24,134 bases of DNA from a virus. The notes below the pieces were generated by a model. The model had not been told where the DNA came from and did no database searches. It saw nothing but the letters and a program-made list of their open reading frames with translations. The stretch is from positions 1-24,134 of the IMG/VR virus record IMGVR_UViG_3300020583_000040. One strand, written 5' to 3'. Below, piece by piece: positions 1 to 8,832 of the stretch; the first letter of the stretch is position 1; each line of letters begins with the position of its first letter. The translations under genes and the position numbers were made by a program.

Positions 1-105
1 AAGCAGATGGAGGCGCTTTCGGCCCGCATCCCCGCCACCGAACCCCAGCGAACGCTTGAGCAGCATGAGGCGAGCAAGACGCTGCATGCGAAGAAGGCGG
101 CATAG
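1..105 (+). CDS. C-terminal end of an upstream virion-block gene (partial)
   Basis: The reading frame is open from the first base and stops with TAG at 103-105, giving the last 34 residues of a protein that starts outside the window. The tail is charged and Ala/Lys-rich, ending in KKAA. The next gene starts two bases later, so it belongs to the same block as the tail genes. Position just before an adaptor-like gene suggests a capsid, scaffold or connector protein. That is inference from gene order only; the fragment is too short to name. Confidence 0.6.
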   Translation, partial: KQMEALSARIPATEPQRTLEQHEASKTLHAKKAA

Positions 106-107
106 GC

Positions 108-839
108 GTGCTCACAATCCTGCAATGCGTTCAAGAAGCCTGCAAGCGGGTTAACTTGCCGGTTCCGGGTGTGCTCGTCTCGAACCCGGACCCACAGGTC
201 AACCAGCTCCAGGCTCTGACGAACGAGCTGATGCAGGAGACAATCAAGCGCTACCGCTTCCAGGTGTGCATCCTGAACCCCTCTTGGACGAGCGTTGCCA
301 CGCAGAACCAGGGGACGATCCAATCGCTGTGGGGAGTCGAACCCGAGTCGATCGTCAACGCAACGATGTGGGACTTCTCGCTGCGGCGGCCGATCTTCGG
401 CCCGATGGACGACACGAACTTCCAGATCATTCAGGCGCTGATCCCCTCGGGTCCGATCTTCCAGTACCGCATCCAAGACAACAACCTGCTGATCCTGCCG
501 CCGCCCCCGGCCGGCAACACCCACTCCGCAATCATCCGGTCGAAGAACTGGCTCGCCCTGAACGGCAACACGTCGACGCTGGGCTACTACATCCAGAACG
601 ACACCGACACCCCCCTGATCGACGACACGACTCTCATCATGGGGCTGAAGTACCGCTTCAAGAAGGAGAAGGGGCTCCCCTACGCCGAGGACGAGCAGTC
701 CTGGGAGTCGATGATCGCCAACATCGCCCTGCGCGACGGCTCCAAGTCGATCCTGTTCCTCGACAAGCCCTCGCAAGAACTCGTGCCGGGGATCTTCGTG
801 CCGTCGGGCAACTGGCCCCTGTCGGGCGGGACGCTCTAA
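108..839 (+). CDS. Putative head-tail adaptor / tail accessory protein
   Basis: A 243-aa protein starting at GTG two bases after the upstream stop. It resembles a family common in podovirus-like phages between the capsid genes and the large tail protein. Visible features are an N-terminal helical segment (about residues 1-50, CVQEACKRVNLP then NELMQETIKRY), a central beta-rich region with the characteristic SLRRPIFGPMDD and YRIQDNNLLILPPPPAG stretches, an SKNW motif near residue 145, and a C-terminal helical part with GLKYRFKKEKGLPY. These fit an adaptor or tubular-A-like protein linking portal to tail. No enzyme motif is seen. The exact family assignment is from memory of similar proteins, so the structural role is likely but not proven. 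Confidence 0.65.
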   Translation: MLTILQCVQEACKRVNLPVPGVLVSNPDPQVNQLQALTNELMQETIKRYRFQVCILNPSWTSVATQNQGTIQSLWGVEPESIVNATMWDFSLRRPIFGPMDDTNFQIIQALIPSGPIFQYRIQDNNLLILPPPPAGNTHSAIIRSKNWLALNGNTSTLGYYIQNDTDTPLIDDTTLIMGLKYRFKKEKGLPYAEDEQSWESMIANIALRDGSKSILFLDKPSQELVPGIFVPSGNWPLSGGTL

Positions 840-851
840 GCGGGCGCAGCC

Positions 852-2420
852 ATGCGCTCCGCCCTCCAAGACCAGAAAATTCCTGCGGCCCAGAAGTCGC
901 AGATCATTACGATCCCGCCGCCCGTGGGCGGGTGGAATGCGCGCGATGCGCTACCGGCGATGCCGCCGACGGATGCCGTACAGCTCACCAACATGCTTGC
1001 ATGGCCGTCGGACTGCCGCACGCGGTTGGGGTCGACCGACTGGGTGACGGGTTTTGGCTCCCCCGTCCAAACCCTGATGCCCTACAACTCCGCCACGCCG
1101 GGGTCGAAGAAGATCTTCGGGGCAGCGGGCACCGCGATCTATGACGTCACGTCGAGCGGTGCGGTGGGTGCGGGTGTCGTGACCGGCCTAACGAATGCCC
1201 AATGGCAGTACGTCAACTTCGGGACCGCTGCGGGGCAGTTCCTTGTCGCCTTCAACGGCGCCGACCCGTGCCAGATCTACAACGGCGCGTGGTCGAACGT
1301 GGTGACGATGAATGCCGGTGCGCTCTCGATGAGCACCATCACCAACGTCGGCATCTACCAGAACACCCTCTACATGGTGCCGGCGAACACGCTCGGGTTC
1401 TACTACCTGCCGGCGCAAACGATCCCCACTACGGGCGGCACGGCGACTTTCTTTAACCTCTCGGCGTTGGCGAAGAAGGGCGGCTACCTCGTTGCGATTG
1501 ATACCTGGACGGTGGATGGGGGAGTTGGGCCGGAAGACTACTTTGCGGCACTGACGAGCGAGGGCGAAATCATAATCTTCCAAGGCTCGGCCTTTTCGAT
1601 CCCTCTGGGTTCACCGGGCGCAATGAACATCGTCGGAGTCTACTTCGTCGCACGTCCGATCGGTAAGCGCTGCACGTGGAAGTACGGCGGCGACCTGCTC
1701 ATCCTGACCGAGCGCGGCGTCTTCCCCATCTCCCGCGCACTCCAATCCGCCACCGTCGACAAGCGCGTTGCGGTGACCGACAAGATCGAGCCTGCGTTCG
1801 TGGCGAATGCGGCCGCCCTCTTCTCAACCTTCGGCTGGCAGATCGAAGCCCATACCGCAGGCCAGTTCCTGTTGGTCAACGTCCCCGCCAACCCCTCCAC
1901 CCAATTCATCATGCAATTCCAGACAGGCGGTTGGTCCAACTTCACCGGCTGGAACGCCAACTGCTTCCTCTACTTCAATGGGGTGATGTATTACGGCGGG
2001 GCGACCACCGTCACCCAGTGTTACCTCGGGTCGAGCGACAATGGCAACCAGATCAACACGGTGTGCCTGCCCGCCTTCACGCAGCTCAAAATCCCCGGCC
2101 AGCAGAAGCACGTCAAGATGGTGCGGCCGTACTTCAGCGCGACGGGTAGCTTCACCTTCTCGATAGGGGCAGCGGTGGACTACTTCGTCCCCTATCCGCC
2201 GAATTCCCCAACTGCCGTTACTACCTCGCTCTCGCTCTGGGACGTGGCATTGTGGGACGTGGGCGTGTGGGGTTCGCTCGCCGCCCAGTCGAAGCCCTGG
2301 ACCACCGTTCAGTCCTTCCCCTGCGTCGCCTTCACCCCCTTCTTCCAGATCGCCACGAACTCCGCCACGATCATGCTCGAAGCCTATGACATCCTGTTTG
2401 CACGCGGCGGGGTGTTGTGA
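852..2420 (+). CDS. Large tail protein, nozzle / tubular protein B-like
   Basis: A 522-aa, beta-rich protein starting 12 bases after the adaptor-like gene. The N-terminus has a pattern typical of podovirus nozzle or tubular-B-like proteins: PPPVGGWNARDALPAMPPTDA, then NMLAWPSDCRTRLG and later LMPYNSATPGSKKIFGA. The rest is a string of short beta strands with aromatic and Gly turns, as in beta-propeller-type tail proteins, with no enzyme motif. Its position after an adaptor and before ejection-like proteins and a tail fibre supports a role in the distal tail tube or nozzle. An alternative is a P22-type stabilisation protein with the same fold. No strong ribosome site is seen before the ATG, so translation may be coupled to the upstream gene. 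Confidence 0.6.
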   Translation: MRSALQDQKIPAAQKSQIITIPPPVGGWNARDALPAMPPTDAVQLTNMLAWPSDCRTRLGSTDWVTGFGSPVQTLMPYNSATPGSKKIFGAAGTAIYDVTSSGAVGAGVVTGLTNAQWQYVNFGTAAGQFLVAFNGADPCQIYNGAWSNVVTMNAGALSMSTITNVGIYQNTLYMVPANTLGFYYLPAQTIPTTGGTATFFNLSALAKKGGYLVAIDTWTVDGGVGPEDYFAALTSEGEIIIFQGSAFSIPLGSPGAMNIVGVYFVARPIGKRCTWKYGGDLLILTERGVFPISRALQSATVDKRVAVTDKIEPAFVANAAALFSTFGWQIEAHTAGQFLLVNVPANPSTQFIMQFQTGGWSNFTGWNANCFLYFNGVMYYGGATTVTQCYLGSSDNGNQINTVCLPAFTQLKIPGQQKHVKMVRPYFSATGSFTFSIGAAVDYFVPYPPNSPTAVTTSLSLWDVALWDVGVWGSLAAQSKPWTTVQSFPCVAFTPFFQIATNSATIMLEAYDILFARGGVL

Positions 2421-2514
2421 TATGCTGGCCGCAAGAGTGAACACTCACTTACGTCTTGGCGCCGCCTCCGGCGCAAGCGGCCGCGTGAACGAACCCCTTA
2501 ACTCTTGAGGGCTT
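2421..2514 (+). promoter_or_regulatory. Intergenic regulatory region with palindrome and GC hairpin
   Basis: At 94 bases this is the longest gap in the virion block. It holds a 14-base inverted repeat, AGTGA-N4-TCACT (2436-2449), followed by a perfect 6-bp hairpin GCGCCG-CCTC-CGGCGC (2459-2474). There is no T-tract after the hairpin, so a classical intrinsic terminator is unlikely. A GAGGG ribosome site precedes the ATG at 2515. The region could carry a late promoter, an operator or an mRNA processing hairpin; the sequence does not decide between these. Confidence 0.45.
2436..2449. repeat. Palindrome AGTGA-N4-TCACT, candidate operator (copy 1)
   Basis: Perfect 5+5 inverted repeat around ACAC. 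The core GTGA-N4-TCAC recurs exactly at 12723-12734, 12786-12797 and 23134-23145, and in degenerate form at 9397-9408. This copy lies in the only sizeable gap between virion genes, which favours a DNA-binding site. The binding protein is unknown; the HTH protein encoded at 22891-23121 is a candidate. Confidence 0.4.
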
Positions 2515-3345
2515 ATGGCTGCTCCTACCATTCCGAACTACATCGGCCCTGCGCAGACTCCCGGTGGGCCGCTCACGGGTCCGCTTGGCGCCGGTACGAG
2601 CGCGGCGCTCGGCGGGGCGAATCAGGCGCTCGGCGGCTTCTCGACGGCTAACAATCCGACGTACGGCGGGCCGCAGACCGCCGGCAACCTCGCCTTCAAC
2701 CCCGCCGGCGTCGCCCAGAACCTCTACCAGAGCCAACTCGGCCTGCTCGAACCGGGCATGCAGAGCCAGTTCAATGCGCTTGACCAGAACCTGAAGGCGC
2801 AGGGTTACGACACCAACCAGGCCGGCGGCGCCCAGACCGCCGAGAACAACCTCATGAACCAGCAGAACCTGGTGCGGGCGCAGACGGCGAACTGGGCAGC
2901 AGGGCAAGCAATCCCCCAAGGTGCCCAGCAGCTCGCCGCGCAGGAGTCGATCCCGCTCACCCAGCAGCAAGTCGCGCAGGGAGCCTTCGGCGCGGGCCTC
3001 CAGAGCGCCCAACTCCCCATCTCCGAAGCCCAGGGCCTGACGAACATCGGCCTGGGCGGCATCGGCGTGGGCCAGCAGCAGTACGCGAACCAGGTCGGCC
3101 AGTACAACACCGGCCTCGCCAACCAGGCCAACACGATGAATGGGTTGCTTGGGCTCGGGCAGGCTGGCCTCGGCGCCTACGCCACCAACCCGCAAGCCAT
3201 CAACGGACTCTTCGGTGGGCTCGGCTCGGCTATCGGCACCGGTGCGAACTGGCTCGGCAACCAAGTTGGCAGTGCCGGCAACTGGGCCAGTGGCTTGCTC
3301 GGACTGGGTGGCGGTAACAGCGCCCTCGATCAATTGACCTCCTAA
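2515..3345 (+). CDS. Gly/Ala/Gln-rich virion protein, putative ejection protein
   Basis: A 276-aa low-complexity protein rich in Gly, Ala, Gln and Asn. The N-terminal third is Gly/Pro-rich (repeated ALGG turns). The middle (about residues 70-200) is a Gln/Asn/Ala-rich helical region without aromatic core residues. The C-terminus contains Gly-rich hydrophobic stretches (GLGGIGVGQQ, LLGLGQAGLGAY). This composition and the place between nozzle and fibre genes are typical of proteins stored in the capsid and injected with DNA. No catalytic motif is seen. A GAGGG ribosome site precedes the ATG. Function is inferred from context and composition. Confidence 0.5.
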   Translation: MAAPTIPNYIGPAQTPGGPLTGPLGAGTSAALGGANQALGGFSTANNPTYGGPQTAGNLAFNPAGVAQNLYQSQLGLLEPGMQSQFNALDQNLKAQGYDTNQAGGAQTAENNLMNQQNLVRAQTANWAAGQAIPQGAQQLAAQESIPLTQQQVAQGAFGAGLQSAQLPISEAQGLTNIGLGGIGVGQQQYANQVGQYNTGLANQANTMNGLLGLGQAGLGAYATNPQAINGLFGGLGSAIGTGANWLGNQVGSAGNWASGLLGLGGGNSALDQLTS

Positions 3346-3346
3346 G

Positions 3347-4477
3347 ATGGCCCAGCTTCCTCCGAACCCCTACGCCAGCGGCCTTCTCGTCGCCGGGACG
3401 GGGCCGAACGGCTCCTCGACCAACTGGACGACGCAATGGGACCCGGCCACGGGGACCTACGCCGCCAACTCAGGCTTCGGGCTGGCCCCCATCTACACCG
3501 CCGACCAGTTCAGCCAGCTCATGGGTAAGCTGCCGGGGAACGAGTCCTTCGGTGGGGGTGCGCCCAACCCTCTCACCTACAACCCCGACGCCTCCAAGGG
3601 GAGCGGCCCGAACCTCGCCGGTACGGTGAACGCTGCCCGCCCCAGCGCGGGCGAAAACCTCATCATCAACACCGGCCAACCGGGCGGCGCTGTCTCCCCC
3701 GGTATGCAGGATGTCTCCTACATGCTCGACCCGAAGACGGGGTATTACGTTCCGTCGAGTGCGTCGGGCACGGCGCCCTTCAAGCAAGACATCCTCGATA
3801 CGCTCGTGCCGGGGGCGATCCTTGGTACGGCGGCTGCGGGGCTTGGGATTGGTGCGGCGGGGGCGCTTGGAGCGGGTGGCGGTGCGGCTGCTGGGGAAGC
3901 AGCAGGTGGAGTGTCCTCGATCGCCGATCCCACCGCCGGTTTCATCGCCAGTGCGGAGCCCGCCGGTCAGATCGCAGGCGGCATCGACATTGCCAGCGCG
4001 GCGCCCCTTGCCGAGGCGGGCGCCGCTAGCCTACCCGCCGCCACCTTCGGCCTCGACCAAGCCGGCAACTCCTCCCTCATCAACGACATTGCGAACGCTG
4101 CGGCGGGATCGACTGCCCCCCAACTCGCCGCAGATAACGCCGCGGCGGCTGCGGCAGGCGACGCCGGCATTACTGCTGACATTGGTGCAGGCGGCAGCAG
4201 TCTCGGCGACACCCTCCAAAGCCTCGGCCAGAACAAGAGTTTGGTGAATGCTATCGGGAAACTGCTTGGGGGTGCGCTGGGCGGCGGGCAGGGGATTGGT
4301 GGGGGGAACGCGGGTGGGATAGGCAGCGCCGGCTCCGTAGGCTACACGGGCGCCGGCGGCAACGTCGGCTACGTTCCCGGCTACTCCCCCATTCAAGCCC
4401 AATCCCAGAACATGAACCCCGCGCTCGTCACCGCCCTGCGCGAGATGCTTGGACAAGGGAACCGTTCGTATGGCTAA
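3347..4477 (+). CDS. Ala/Gly-rich virion protein, putative ejection protein
   Basis: A 376-aa protein starting one base after the previous stop. Residues 1-100 are Pro/Gly/Asn-rich. Around residues 143-185 lies a long hydrophobic Ala/Gly segment (VPGAILGTAAAGLGIGAAGAL) that could insert into a membrane. The remainder is Ala-rich with Gly clusters and a Tyr/Gly-rich C-terminus. Small-residue-rich hydrophobic segments of this kind are seen in phage proteins that form the DNA-translocation channel across the cell envelope; that reading is inference. It forms a set of similar genes with those at 2515, 4470 and 5889. Confidence 0.5.
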   Translation: MAQLPPNPYASGLLVAGTGPNGSSTNWTTQWDPATGTYAANSGFGLAPIYTADQFSQLMGKLPGNESFGGGAPNPLTYNPDASKGSGPNLAGTVNAARPSAGENLIINTGQPGGAVSPGMQDVSYMLDPKTGYYVPSSASGTAPFKQDILDTLVPGAILGTAAAGLGIGAAGALGAGGGAAAGEAAGGVSSIADPTAGFIASAEPAGQIAGGIDIASAAPLAEAGAASLPAATFGLDQAGNSSLINDIANAAAGSTAPQLAADNAAAAAAGDAGITADIGAGGSSLGDTLQSLGQNKSLVNAIGKLLGGALGGGQGIGGGNAGGIGSAGSVGYTGAGGNVGYVPGYSPIQAQSQNMNPALVTALREMLGQGNRSYG

Positions 4478-5885
4478 TTTCACCGATCCCACGCAGCAAC
4501 TTGCCGAACAGAAGGAGGCCATGGGCCTGCCGGCCGATGTCCAAGGCCAGCTCAATCAGGCGATGCTGCGCCAAGCGCTCGCCCAAGCAATGCTCCAACG
4601 CGGCATGCAGATGCCGGAGGGGCAGACAATCGCTACGGGCGCCGGCGCTCCCAACCGCTATGTCAAACCGTCGGCCTTCCAATACCTCGCCAGCCTCGCC
4701 AACACAGCAGCCGGCGCAAGTGGCATCGGCAAGTCCCAATCCGACATCACCGGGATCATGCAGCAGTTCCAACAGGCCCAGCAGCAGGAAACGGCCCAGA
4801 ACCAAGCCACCGCGCTCGCCCACAACCAGATCCCCGGTGCTTCCCCCATCACCAACCCCGGCCAACTCCCGCCCAACCTCCAAGGCGGCTACTTCGCCGA
4901 ACTCTCCCAGCTCGACCAAGCTAGCCGCTTCCCGGAGAATCGCGCCCGCGCGATCAAGGAGGCCGGCGTGGCGGCGGACCTGGGTAAGGCGCAGGCGAGC
5001 GAGGCCGGCCAGACGCAGCGGGCAGTATTCGGCGCCGCCGCTCCGCGCGCAACGGTCGGGAGTGTCGTTGGGGCGTCAAACGAAACCCCTCTCGGCGGCG
5101 CAGCCCCTCTCCAAGCCCCCACCGCACCCACCCCCGGCTCCGACATCAAGCCGATCGGAATGGGCCTGTTCTACGACCACATCCGCGACAAGATCTTTAA
5201 GATCAACCCGACGACCAACCAGGTCGAGCCCGTTGCGGAGGAAACCCTCCAAGGCAAGCAAGCGCTCGCCTATCAGCAAGCCCGCCAGGAAGGCCAACTT
5301 GAAGTCGCCAAGGACAAGGGCCTCCAGCAGTCGTTCGACGAGAATCAGAACGACGCCACAATGATGCAGCATCTTCAGGATGCACAAAAACTCCTCGGCT
5401 ATGTCCATACTGGCTGGGGCACGAACGAATTCGTCAAATTCAGCGCAGCGGCGAAGCGGCTCGGCATCGACCTTGGGCAGAACCCAGCGCCCGTCGAGGC
5501 CCTGCGCGGCCTCATGACCCCCCTCATCGGCCAGACGATCCACGCCGAAGGCGTCTCCGGCCGCCTGTCGAGCGCCGTCAAAAACGCCTTCGACAACAAC
5601 CCCGGCAATGTGGATCGCCAGAAGCCCGCAATCGACGCCGCTCTCCAGCGTGCCATCGCCGACATCCAATCCCAGTTCAAGGTACACAATCAGCTCGTCG
5701 ATCAGACGGCGGGGATTCTGAAGGGGAGCGTCGCCGACCCGCGCACGGTCACGCGCTTCCGCCTCACCCCCGAAAACACCGCCCGCACTCCCTTGCCGGT
5801 CGAAAGCATCTTCGAGCCCCCGACCTACGACTTCACCAAGGCAGCGCCCTTCCCCCGCGCCGCAACCGGCACCGTGACCCACTGA
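4470..5885 (+). CDS. Large Gln/Ala-rich virion protein, putative internal/ejection protein
   Basis: A 471-aa protein. I chose ATG 4470 because it overlaps the previous stop (ATGGCTAA) and has AAGGGA about ten bases upstream; an in-frame TTG at 4449 is less likely. The N-terminal 70 residues are a Gln-rich helix (QGQLNQAMLRQALAQAMLQR). The middle is Pro/Ala-rich linker, and residues about 230-460 are mostly helical (QQARQEGQLEVAKDKG, LRGLMTPLIGQTIHAEG, RAIADIQSQFKVHNQLVDQ). No transglycosylase or protease motif is visible. Length and helical content fit an internal virion protein delivered with the genome. Confidence 0.5.
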   Translation: MANFTDPTQQLAEQKEAMGLPADVQGQLNQAMLRQALAQAMLQRGMQMPEGQTIATGAGAPNRYVKPSAFQYLASLANTAAGASGIGKSQSDITGIMQQFQQAQQQETAQNQATALAHNQIPGASPITNPGQLPPNLQGGYFAELSQLDQASRFPENRARAIKEAGVAADLGKAQASEAGQTQRAVFGAAAPRATVGSVVGASNETPLGGAAPLQAPTAPTPGSDIKPIGMGLFYDHIRDKIFKINPTTNQVEPVAEETLQGKQALAYQQARQEGQLEVAKDKGLQQSFDENQNDATMMQHLQDAQKLLGYVHTGWGTNEFVKFSAAAKRLGIDLGQNPAPVEALRGLMTPLIGQTIHAEGVSGRLSSAVKNAFDNNPGNVDRQKPAIDAALQRAIADIQSQFKVHNQLVDQTAGILKGSVADPRTVTRFRLTPENTARTPLPVESIFEPPTYDFTKAAPFPRAATGTVTH

Positions 5886-5888
5886 CCC

Positions 5889-7226
5889 ATGGGTACCATC
5901 ATCTACACCCTGAAGGACGCTTCGGGCAACCCCATCAAAGGAACCTTCCCGGACTCCTTCACCCAGGACGATGCGCAGAACTACGTCCTGAGCGGACCGG
6001 GGGCCGCGACGATCGCGCAGGGCTCGCCCAATGTCCCACTCGACAAACCCGTCAACACCGGGTTCGACATCCTGAAGTCGGCCGGTGCGGGAATCGCCAA
6101 GGCCCCCGGCGACATTGCCCGCAGTGCGCTCGATCCGCTGCTGAAGGCCGTCACCCTACGGCCTCCCCAATGGGAGATCGACGAGTTCAAGAAGGGGACC
6201 GGCGGCACGCCCCTGCCCGAGCAAGCCTACCAGTGGTTGCGCTCCCACCTGATGCCGGGGGATCTGCCGGGTGCGGGGTACGAACCCCAATCGCAGCTCG
6301 GCACCTATGCCAAGCCGATTGCGGAGGGTGCAACCACGGCCGTCATGGGTGGCGGCCCAAGCACGACCGGCGCGAAGGTGGTCAACGCCGCCCTCGGCGG
6401 CACCAGCGGTGCGATCGGCGAAGCCGGCAACCAGATGGGCCACCCGGTGCTGGGCCAGATCGCCTCGATGCTCCCCTTCCTCGCCTCCGCTGGCGTCCGA
6501 GCAGCCTCCGCCCCCGTCGGTGCTCGCAATGAGGCAGTCAACCTCATCGAGAAGCAGACCCCGCAGGCCGAGATCGACCGCGCCAGCATGCTTGAAGACG
6601 CCGCCCGGAAGCTCGGCCTGGACAAGACGATGTTCTGGCAGCATTTCGGGCCGAATGAGGCATTGCGCATCCGAGGGGAGTCAGCTGCAGCCCAGCCGAA
6701 CGCCGGTCAGATCCAAGCGAACCTGATGGCACAGCAAGGCGGCCTCCCCGGCGGCCAGAACGCCGCCGTGAACCAAGTCGCCTCGAACGCCCAGCGCGTA
6801 CTGCCCCAACTCCCCGGCAATGCAGCCAACCGCCTCCAGACGATCTCGAACCTGATGTCGAACCTGCAATCGACCGGCGAGTTGCGCAACGCGAATGTGA
6901 GCGCAACTTCCCCCGTTGCCCACGCCTCTCAAGAAGTCGGCCGCGCCGCCATGGCCATGCCGATCATCGAGAAGGCGGGGGAGGCGATCGTCGGGCCGGG
7001 GTTTGGAGAGGGCCTGAACACCGCCGTCGGCGGCCTGCATCTGGCCCGCACCCGCGCGATGGGGAACATCCTCAAGGGCGGAGAGCAAGCTGAACTCGAC
7101 CGCCTCTATGCCCAGCCCACCTTCGACGACTTCCGCAACGCGCTGCTCGTGAACCCGCGCACCCGTGCGCTCTCGGATGTGGCTCGCGCCTATCTTATGC
7201 CCCAGAACCAGGATCAATCCAAATGA
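5889..7226 (+). CDS. Putative internal virion / ejection protein
   Basis: A 445-aa protein three bases after the previous gene. The N-terminus (about residues 1-40, IIYTLKDASGNPIKGTFPDSFTQDDAQNYV) resembles the short globular head found on phage internal proteins. It is followed by an amphipathic Ala/Gly/Pro region (GFDILKSAGAGIAKAPGDIA), an Ala/Gly hydrophobic stretch (about 145-205) and Gln/Asn/Ala-rich helices to the end. No enzyme signature is seen. It is the last of four successive low-complexity proteins before the tail fibre, and its stop overlaps the fibre start. The role is inferred. Confidence 0.5.
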   Translation: MGTIIYTLKDASGNPIKGTFPDSFTQDDAQNYVLSGPGAATIAQGSPNVPLDKPVNTGFDILKSAGAGIAKAPGDIARSALDPLLKAVTLRPPQWEIDEFKKGTGGTPLPEQAYQWLRSHLMPGDLPGAGYEPQSQLGTYAKPIAEGATTAVMGGGPSTTGAKVVNAALGGTSGAIGEAGNQMGHPVLGQIASMLPFLASAGVRAASAPVGARNEAVNLIEKQTPQAEIDRASMLEDAARKLGLDKTMFWQHFGPNEALRIRGESAAAQPNAGQIQANLMAQQGGLPGGQNAAVNQVASNAQRVLPQLPGNAANRLQTISNLMSNLQSTGELRNANVSATSPVAHASQEVGRAAMAMPIIEKAGEAIVGPGFGEGLNTAVGGLHLARTRAMGNILKGGEQAELDRLYAQPTFDDFRNALLVNPRTRALSDVARAYLMPQNQDQSK

Positions 7227-8485
7227 GCTTCAACGGAACGGGCACGTTCATTCTGAACACTGGCGGATATCCTTATCAGCCTAATACATTGATCGTCAGC
7301 GCGAACGTCAACGCGCTGCTCAATGACATCGCCAACGGGCTCTCGCTCACGGTCACACGCGACGGGCAGATGTCGATGACCGGGCCGCTGCACATGGCCA
7401 ACCAGCTCATTGACGGGATCAAGAATCTCCAGTTCGGCAGCGCAACCACGAGCCCCGGCGGCGCCCAAAACGGTTTCTACCTGACAGCCGCCAACACGAT
7501 TGGGGTGGGGATCAATGGGTCTGTGGTCGGGAGCTTCACTTCGACGGGACTAAATGGCATTGCGATCGGCGCCACCACCACCTCAACGGGCGCCTTCACT
7601 ACCCTGAGTGCGAGCGGGGCCTTTACCGTTGCCGGCATTACTAACACTGGCAGCGACACCGCCACCGCTTTCATCCCTACAGGAGCAATCGTCCCCGCGA
7701 ATGGAATGTACCTCTCTGCCGCCAACACCCTCGCCTTCGCCACCAATACCACCTTCGCAGGGGAATTCAGCAGCCTTGGCAATTTTCTGATCGGCACCTC
7801 AACAGACGCCGGAGCAGGATTCCCACTTCAAGTGTTTGGCAGCACAAACGCTCCCCAACTTGTGCGCAATTGGGTCAATAGCACAGGCGCTTCCGCCCAA
7901 GCAATCTTCCGTTGCCAGACCGGAACCGCAAATTCCATCTTCAGCATGGGATTGACGGACAATGGGGCGCCGGTAGCACTGCTGGATGTGGGCGCCGGAG
8001 TAGCTTCGTTTGGGATTTCCGTCTCCGGTGCAGCCGCCATAAACATCAACACCGCAACTAAAGGTGTTCAGGTCAACGCCCCATCGAGCGGAACAGCCTT
8101 GCATATTGGATCGGCGGCAAACGCCATCGCCGCCGACGTGAATTGGGATGGGGCCGGAACCTATTATGAAGTAGGTTCACGTGATATCCCCTTCAACACC
8201 CAAGCCAGCACTTACACTCTCCTAGTGACCGATCGCGGCAAGGTCATCAACGAAACCGGCCACGCGAACGTCACCGTCCCGAACGCCGTCTTCTCCCAAG
8301 GCAATGTAGTCTCAGTGCTGAACAACAGCGCCACCGCCATGACTCTCGTCCAAGGCGCCAGCATGTCGATGATCCAGGAGGGTACAGGTGCAACCGGCAA
8401 CCGTACCATCGCAGGTAACGGGCTCGCCACGATCCTCTTCACCGGCGCCTCCCAGTGCTACGTCGGCGGTCCGGGGGTAAGCTGA
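7223..8485 (+). CDS. Tail fibre protein
   Basis: A 420-aa protein whose ATG overlaps the previous stop (ATGA). Near residues 46-66 it has the fibre-type motif TRDGQMSMTGPLHMANQLID, common at the base of phage fibres. Two copies of a beta repeat, roughly N/G-x-YL-x-AANT, are seen at residues 83-110 and 159-186, with fibre-type GTSTDAGAGFPLQV at about 191-204. The C-terminal third contains DIPFNTQASTYTLLVTDRGK and a Thr/Gly/Asn-rich beta region typical of trimeric fibre tips. It probably carries the receptor-binding function, possibly with the small protein that follows. No depolymerase or lyase motif is visible. Confidence 0.8.
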   Translation: MSFNGTGTFILNTGGYPYQPNTLIVSANVNALLNDIANGLSLTVTRDGQMSMTGPLHMANQLIDGIKNLQFGSATTSPGGAQNGFYLTAANTIGVGINGSVVGSFTSTGLNGIAIGATTTSTGAFTTLSASGAFTVAGITNTGSDTATAFIPTGAIVPANGMYLSAANTLAFATNTTFAGEFSSLGNFLIGTSTDAGAGFPLQVFGSTNAPQLVRNWVNSTGASAQAIFRCQTGTANSIFSMGLTDNGAPVALLDVGAGVASFGISVSGAAAININTATKGVQVNAPSSGTALHIGSAANAIAADVNWDGAGTYYEVGSRDIPFNTQASTYTLLVTDRGKVINETGHANVTVPNAVFSQGNVVSVLNNSATAMTLVQGASMSMIQEGTGATGNRTIAGNGLATILFTGASQCYVGGPGVS

Positions 8486-8832
8486 TGGGAGTCGCACAAC
8501 AAATCCTCGCAGCCGAAAGCGGAGTCCCCCTCGTCCAAGGCACCATTACAATCGGCACTTCGGGATCTTCGACCGGCTTTGGTGCGGGGTTTGGCTCCAA
8601 GAGTCTATCCTTGGATACTGACACCCTGACGGTACTCTCTTACAACAGCACCGGTACCATCACCAATGTCACCTTCACAAGTGCCCCGCCCACTACCGCA
8701 CCTCTCTTTGTGATTTTCGGCACCACCGCCGCTTTCATTTCCAATCATACGGCCACCAATTGGCAAGCCTCGGGGGATATCTTTAACATCGGTAGCCAGG
8801 CCGGCACGGTCAATGTGAGCATTACTCAATGA
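8485..8832 (+). CDS. Small beta-rich fibre-associated protein
   Basis: A 115-aa protein. I chose ATG 8485, which overlaps the fibre stop (TGATG); the upstream in-frame extension would run inside the fibre gene. It is rich in Ser, Thr and Gly with alternating hydrophobic residues (VQGTITIGTSGSSTGFGAGF, SYNSTGTITNVTFTS), predicting a beta sandwich without enzyme motifs. Its place next to the fibre suggests a fibre tip, chaperone or decoration protein. I do not recognise the family. Confidence 0.6.
   Translation: MGVAQQILAAESGVPLVQGTITIGTSGSSTGFGAGFGSKSLSLDTDTLTVLSYNSTGTITNVTFTSAPPTTAPLFVIFGTTAAFISNHTATNWQASGDIFNIGSQAGTVNVSITQ

Noticed and set aside
2449-3333. Long minus-strand ORF (294 codons) opposite the Gly/Ala/Gln-rich virion gene
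   Set aside because: It mirrors a GC-rich, low-complexity plus-strand gene, has no domain-like pattern and opposes the local operon.
5076-5882. Minus-strand ORF (268 codons) opposite the large ejection-like gene
   Set aside because: Antisense shadow of a high-GC gene; composition is Gly/Asp/Arg-skewed without motifs.
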